64,000 nt of DNA from DAINPP01 sp963667315 (GTDB lineage Bacteria > Thermotogota > Thermotogae > MWEM01): assembly GCA_963667315.1 (NCBI GenBank), contig OY763325.1, positions 2,108,001 through 2,172,000 of the forward strand, written 5' to 3'. A model generated the notes under the pieces. That model had not been told where the DNA came from. It saw only the letters and a program-made list of their open reading frames with translations, and did no database searches. Made by a program: the position numbers and the translations under genes. Position 1 is the stretch's first letter; the number at the start of each line of letters is the position of its first letter. This document shows positions 61,226 to 64,000 of the stretch, piece after piece.

Positions 61226-62605
61226 TCAATAATCTACAAGTCGCAGTAAACCTTTACAAGTGATAAGGGTTTCAAATGCGTAATTTCTGATGGCATTTCC
61301 GAATACCCTCGTTCTAAAATCAACCGTTTTTCTCAGAACAGCTTCCGCTTCTTTGATGACTCTTCTAATCGAAAGAACTTTCTCTGTCGAAGGATGCTCA
61401 TCCTTGTAGACGATTTCTATCTCAGAAACGAGAGCTGAAAACTTTTCAAAGATTTCTCCGTAAACCTTGAATTCATCCAACCATTCCTGAATATCGCCGA
61501 GCAGATTTTCATCCGCATTTGTCATGATTTGTTCGTGAAAGGAGCGGGTCATCTTCGCCTTTGCCCCCAGTAAATCACTTAACTCCTGTAATTTGCCACT
61601 CTTCCAGTAACCTTCAAAAAGGCTTTTCATAGCCGAAACCTTTTCCGGTTCCCCCGTGTTGACAGGACTGATGTCGTTGATCTGCGCAAAATAAAGATAT
61701 TCTTTGCTGAATGAAGGATACATTTCCTCTATCGATTCTCTCAACGCTTCTTCAGGATCGTATGCAACGGGATCATCCAGATATTTTTTGATATTCTTCA
61801 ACGTCAGCATTGAGGCATAGGGCTGATTCATCGGATTAACAACAAGCCCTGAACAGCTCTGATATAACTCCTTTTCTCTCCCCTTGTAAAGTCCTATATG
61901 GAGTTCCGGCACCATTACCGAATCGTTCACGGGAAAATTATCCCAGATCAGGACATTCCTTTGAAATGCCGCAGATGCCATTTCTGCATTTTTAAACGGA
62001 ATCTTCTCCGAACAGACCTTTGGACCCGTCCACATGATTTCAATATCGGGGTTCAATTGTTTGCCGAGTGTTGTATGATATTCCCCAATCTGATCGCCAT
62101 GATAAGGTGTCGGACATACTATCATCTTCAACGCCATAATCTCAGGTTTCAATACCTTGTATAGTCGATTGACAAAATCACTTTGAGCAGCCGCCAGACT
62201 GGTATACATTTCAATATCCTGCTGATGAACCAACTTTTCAGGTATATCATCCAAAAAGATTGATATTGTCTTCACACCGAGTTTTGAGAACACGAGGTAC
62301 TTGTCTTTTAAAATCTCCAGCTCTTTTTCATCAGAATAAACCAGCGATAACCCCGGGCTCACGGCCATTGACACTTCAACACCATGTTTTTTTCCTGTAT
62401 TGATCAATTCCGAAAATTCTTTAATAAAAATCTCATCGTACATCTCACGCCAGTTTTCCCTGTGAAGCAGATCCGCTTTCGGCGCATAAATATATAAATT
62501 GTAGCCAATGTCTCCGGCAAAACTGACAACATCTCTTCTTTCCTGCCAGGACCACTCTTTTCCATAAAAACCCTCGACAATTCCTCTTGTCTGGAAATAA
62601 ACCAT
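61226..62605 (-). CDS. GH84-type beta-N-acetylglucosaminidase
   Basis: 459 residues. TRGIVEGFYGKEWSWQERRD at the N-terminus and IYAPKADLLHRENWREMY are NAGidase (PF07555) motifs. ISIFLDDIPEKL carries the adjacent Asp pair used in substrate-assisted catalysis. No signal peptide, so cytoplasmic, and no N-terminal domain before the barrel. Likely trims N-acetylglucosamine from imported glycans. The ABC permease genes lie just upstream in the same direction, so import and cleavage are linked. Confidence 0.88.
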   Translation of the reverse strand: MVYFQTRGIVEGFYGKEWSWQERRDVVSFAGDIGYNLYIYAPKADLLHRENWREMYDEIFIKEFSELINTGKKHGVEVSMAVSPGLSLVYSDEKELEILKDKYLVFSKLGVKTISIFLDDIPEKLVHQQDIEMYTSLAAAQSDFVNRLYKVLKPEIMALKMIVCPTPYHGDQIGEYHTTLGKQLNPDIEIMWTGPKVCSEKIPFKNAEMASAAFQRNVLIWDNFPVNDSVMVPELHIGLYKGREKELYQSCSGLVVNPMNQPYASMLTLKNIKKYLDDPVAYDPEEALRESIEEMYPSFSKEYLYFAQINDISPVNTGEPEKVSAMKSLFEGYWKSGKLQELSDLLGAKAKMTRSFHEQIMTNADENLLGDIQEWLDEFKVYGEIFEKFSALVSEIEIVYKDEHPSTEKVLSIRRVIKEAEAVLRKTVDFRTRVFGNAIRNYAFETLITCKGLLRLVDY

Positions 62606-62624
62606 AACTCACACCTCTTTCATT

Positions 62625-63890
62625 TTATCCTTTAATGCCGCCTTCAACGAGTCCGGCTATAATCTGTTTCTGGAAGATCAGGAAGATGATGATAACCGGT
62701 ATACCGGCAATCGTAGACGCTGACATCATCCTCGGCCAATCCGTCTGATTCAGTTTTTGGAACATGGCAAGTCCTACCTGAACCGTTCGCATTCCCTGTG
62801 AATTCGTCATAACCAACGGATAGAAAAGATCATTCCAAATACTGATAAAGGTATTTATCCCCAATACTGCCATCGCCGGTCTGCTCAGGGGCATTATAAT
62901 ACGGGTGAAAATCTGGAAATCGTTTGCACCATCCACATATGCCGCTTCATCAAGTGCATGCGGCAACTGCTCGATGTACTGCCTCATCAGAAAAACACCG
63001 AAAGGCGAAACCAGTGCCGGAACAATCAACGCCATATAGGTATCAATCCAGCCAAAATTCTTCATCAGCATAAAGACCGGAATAATGGTAACCTGTGGCG
63101 GGATCATCATCGTCGCAAGAACCAGTGAAAAGAGAAACTCCTTTCCCCTGAATTTTTTCCTGGCGAACGCATACGCCACCATGGTACAGAAGATAAGATT
63201 CCCGATAACAACCAGAACGGACACCAGACCGCTGTTAAAGATATATCGGGCAAAATTGTGTTCCTGCCAGACATCGATAAAATTAGAAAGGGTCGGGAAG
63301 TTCAATTTCGTCTTGATATCATCCACGATAATCTCCGCATTCTCTACCCCGTCGGGAACCCTCACTAAAACCTGTATCTGCGAAACATGCTCAACTTCTA
63401 CATCATTAAATTTATCTTTTTCATATGGAATAACGATTCTGTTCAACTCGTCATTCTCAATCGTGAGTATCTCACTCTTGTTTTCATTGTCGTTGATATC
63501 TTTTAATCCGAGATAAAGGGTACTGCCGGTCGGTGCCTTCAGCAACAGGGATACATGATTGACGAGATTCGTATCTCTATCCCCTGTAAAAGCCGCTACA
63601 CCATAAACCTTTTCACTATTGGCGGCAATCACCTTTACCCCTTTATTCTCTTCGGAATCCATATCGATCACTTCAAATTTCCGTGTCCCCATCGCTTTCA
63701 TCTTCGTCTTGAGGAAGATCGGACTGGATTCAAATTCAATCAGTGTTTTTTCCGTTATAAGGTGAAACAGATCTCCCTGTGGAATCACCGCAGTGAAAAA
63801 CATCATAAACAGTGGCATCAGACAAATGACCAGTATAACCATCAACACGGTAAACAACCAGAATCTCTTACTGCTGAATCTCTTTTTCAT
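62625..63890 (-). CDS. Carbohydrate ABC transporter permease with large extracytoplasmic insertion
   Basis: 421 residues, against about 280 for usual MalG-type permeases. The first membrane helix (about 10-35) is followed by some 165 residues of beta-rich soluble sequence (ITEKTLIEFESSPIF ... VENAEIIVDDIKTKL), which must lie outside the membrane. The normal permease core then begins (NFARYIFNSGLVSVLVVIGNLIF). The EAA loop is EAAYVDGANDFQIFTRIIMPLSRPA. The insertion looks like a carbohydrate-binding or galactose-binding-like fold. ATGA overlap with the partial permease upstream. Confidence 0.88.
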   Translation of the reverse strand: MKKRFSSKRFWLFTVLMVILVICLMPLFMMFFTAVIPQGDLFHLITEKTLIEFESSPIFLKTKMKAMGTRKFEVIDMDSEENKGVKVIAANSEKVYGVAAFTGDRDTNLVNHVSLLLKAPTGSTLYLGLKDINDNENKSEILTIENDELNRIVIPYEKDKFNDVEVEHVSQIQVLVRVPDGVENAEIIVDDIKTKLNFPTLSNFIDVWQEHNFARYIFNSGLVSVLVVIGNLIFCTMVAYAFARKKFRGKEFLFSLVLATMMIPPQVTIIPVFMLMKNFGWIDTYMALIVPALVSPFGVFLMRQYIEQLPHALDEAAYVDGANDFQIFTRIIMPLSRPAMAVLGINTFISIWNDLFYPLVMTNSQGMRTVQVGLAMFQKLNQTDWPRMMSASTIAGIPVIIIFLIFQKQIIAGLVEGGIKG

Positions 63891-64000
63891 ACATCATCAC
63901 TCCTGAGAAGGTATTTCTGAATAAGTGTTACAATCATGATAATCGTCAGAAGAATATAGGCAATTGAAGAACCATAACCCATCTCAAATTTTCTGAATCC
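63887..64000 (-). CDS. Carbohydrate ABC permease, C-terminus only
   Basis: The last 37 codons of a gene running off the window: FRKFEMGYGSSIAYILLTIIM and then a basic end (QKYLLRSDDV). The GYGSSIAYIL pattern is the last helix of MalF/UgpA-type permeases. It overlaps the next permease start by four bases, so it is the MalF partner. Confidence 0.8.
   Translation of the reverse strand, partial: GFRKFEMGYGSSIAYILLTIIMIVTLIQKYLLRSDDV

Noticed and set aside
1..64000. CRISPR array, rRNA or tRNA genes
   Set aside because: No regularly spaced repeats and no convincing RNA gene signatures were found on reading the window.

Overview
This window (about 43% GC by impression) looks like a chromosomal segment of an anaerobic, flagellated bacterium with two membranes. 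Signs of an outer membrane are L-ring and P-ring flagellar genes (flgH, flgI), several lipoprotein signal peptides, and a small secreted beta-barrel protein ending in phenylalanine. The gene set resembles Thermotogota: a paired protein disulfide oxidoreductase and CAVCDG-type thioredoxin reductase, a hybrid cluster protein with a CRP/FNR regulator, a GH4 enzyme, an oligopeptide/sugar Opp transporter, and an endonuclease V and TrxB close to Thermotoga proteins as I remember them. I infer the phylum from gene content only. TTG starts are frequent, and two or three genes appear to start at CTG or ATT.

Layout. 1-2600: purine operon purE-purC-purF (minus strand, purF cut by the window edge) behind a guanine-type purine riboswitch with a terminator. 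2667-5005: iron alcohol dehydrogenase, a small outer-membrane-type protein, and a DUF1292 protein with a His/Cys/Asp-rich insertion. 5046-11046: a five-gene Opp/Dpp ABC transporter. 11409-13508 (plus): a PopT/DUF368 lipid-carrier transporter followed by an unrecognised 409-residue protein. 13561-22208 (minus): nfi, a small membrane protein, truA, lepA, an isolated fliF and rsfS, then pyruvate carboxylase subunit B, acylphosphatase and a degenerate NtrC-like regulator. 22648-23595: carbamate kinase with a long structured leader.

23956-40319 is the accessory heart of the window: four consecutive lipoprotein genes on the minus strand. Two are giant (about 2135 residues) tandem paralogues, near-identical over long stretches but sharply different in short blocks. 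A third is a six-repeat FN3 lipoprotein. These three share a C-terminal domain of about 130 residues that I do not recognise. Both giant genes carry the same 5' leader with a hairpin covering the ribosome binding site, but the duplication ends inside the promoter, so only one copy keeps a good -35 box.

40519-49326: corA, a probable outer-membrane protein, a GNAT acetyltransferase, a methyltransferase, a cupin, hcp with an in-frame DUF438-like extension, a divergent CRP/FNR regulator, an Mpv17-like membrane protein, bioY and birA. 49398-53580 (plus): flagellar rod and ring cluster flgB-flgC-fliE-flgA-flgH-flgI-flgJ, ending in a terminator. 53726-57633 (plus): wecG-type glycosyltransferase, NfeD, stomatin/SPFH, protein disulfide oxidoreductase, thioredoxin reductase. 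57705-64000: MATE pump, orphan Hpt protein, GH4 enzyme, GH84-type hexosaminidase, and two sugar ABC permeases, the last one partial.

Together the genes point to a heterotroph that imports peptides and sugars, cleaves amino sugars and uronic-type glycosides, handles nitrosative and redox stress, swims, and invests in a very large surface lipoprotein locus. I saw no rRNA, tRNA, CRISPR array or recognisable transposase.
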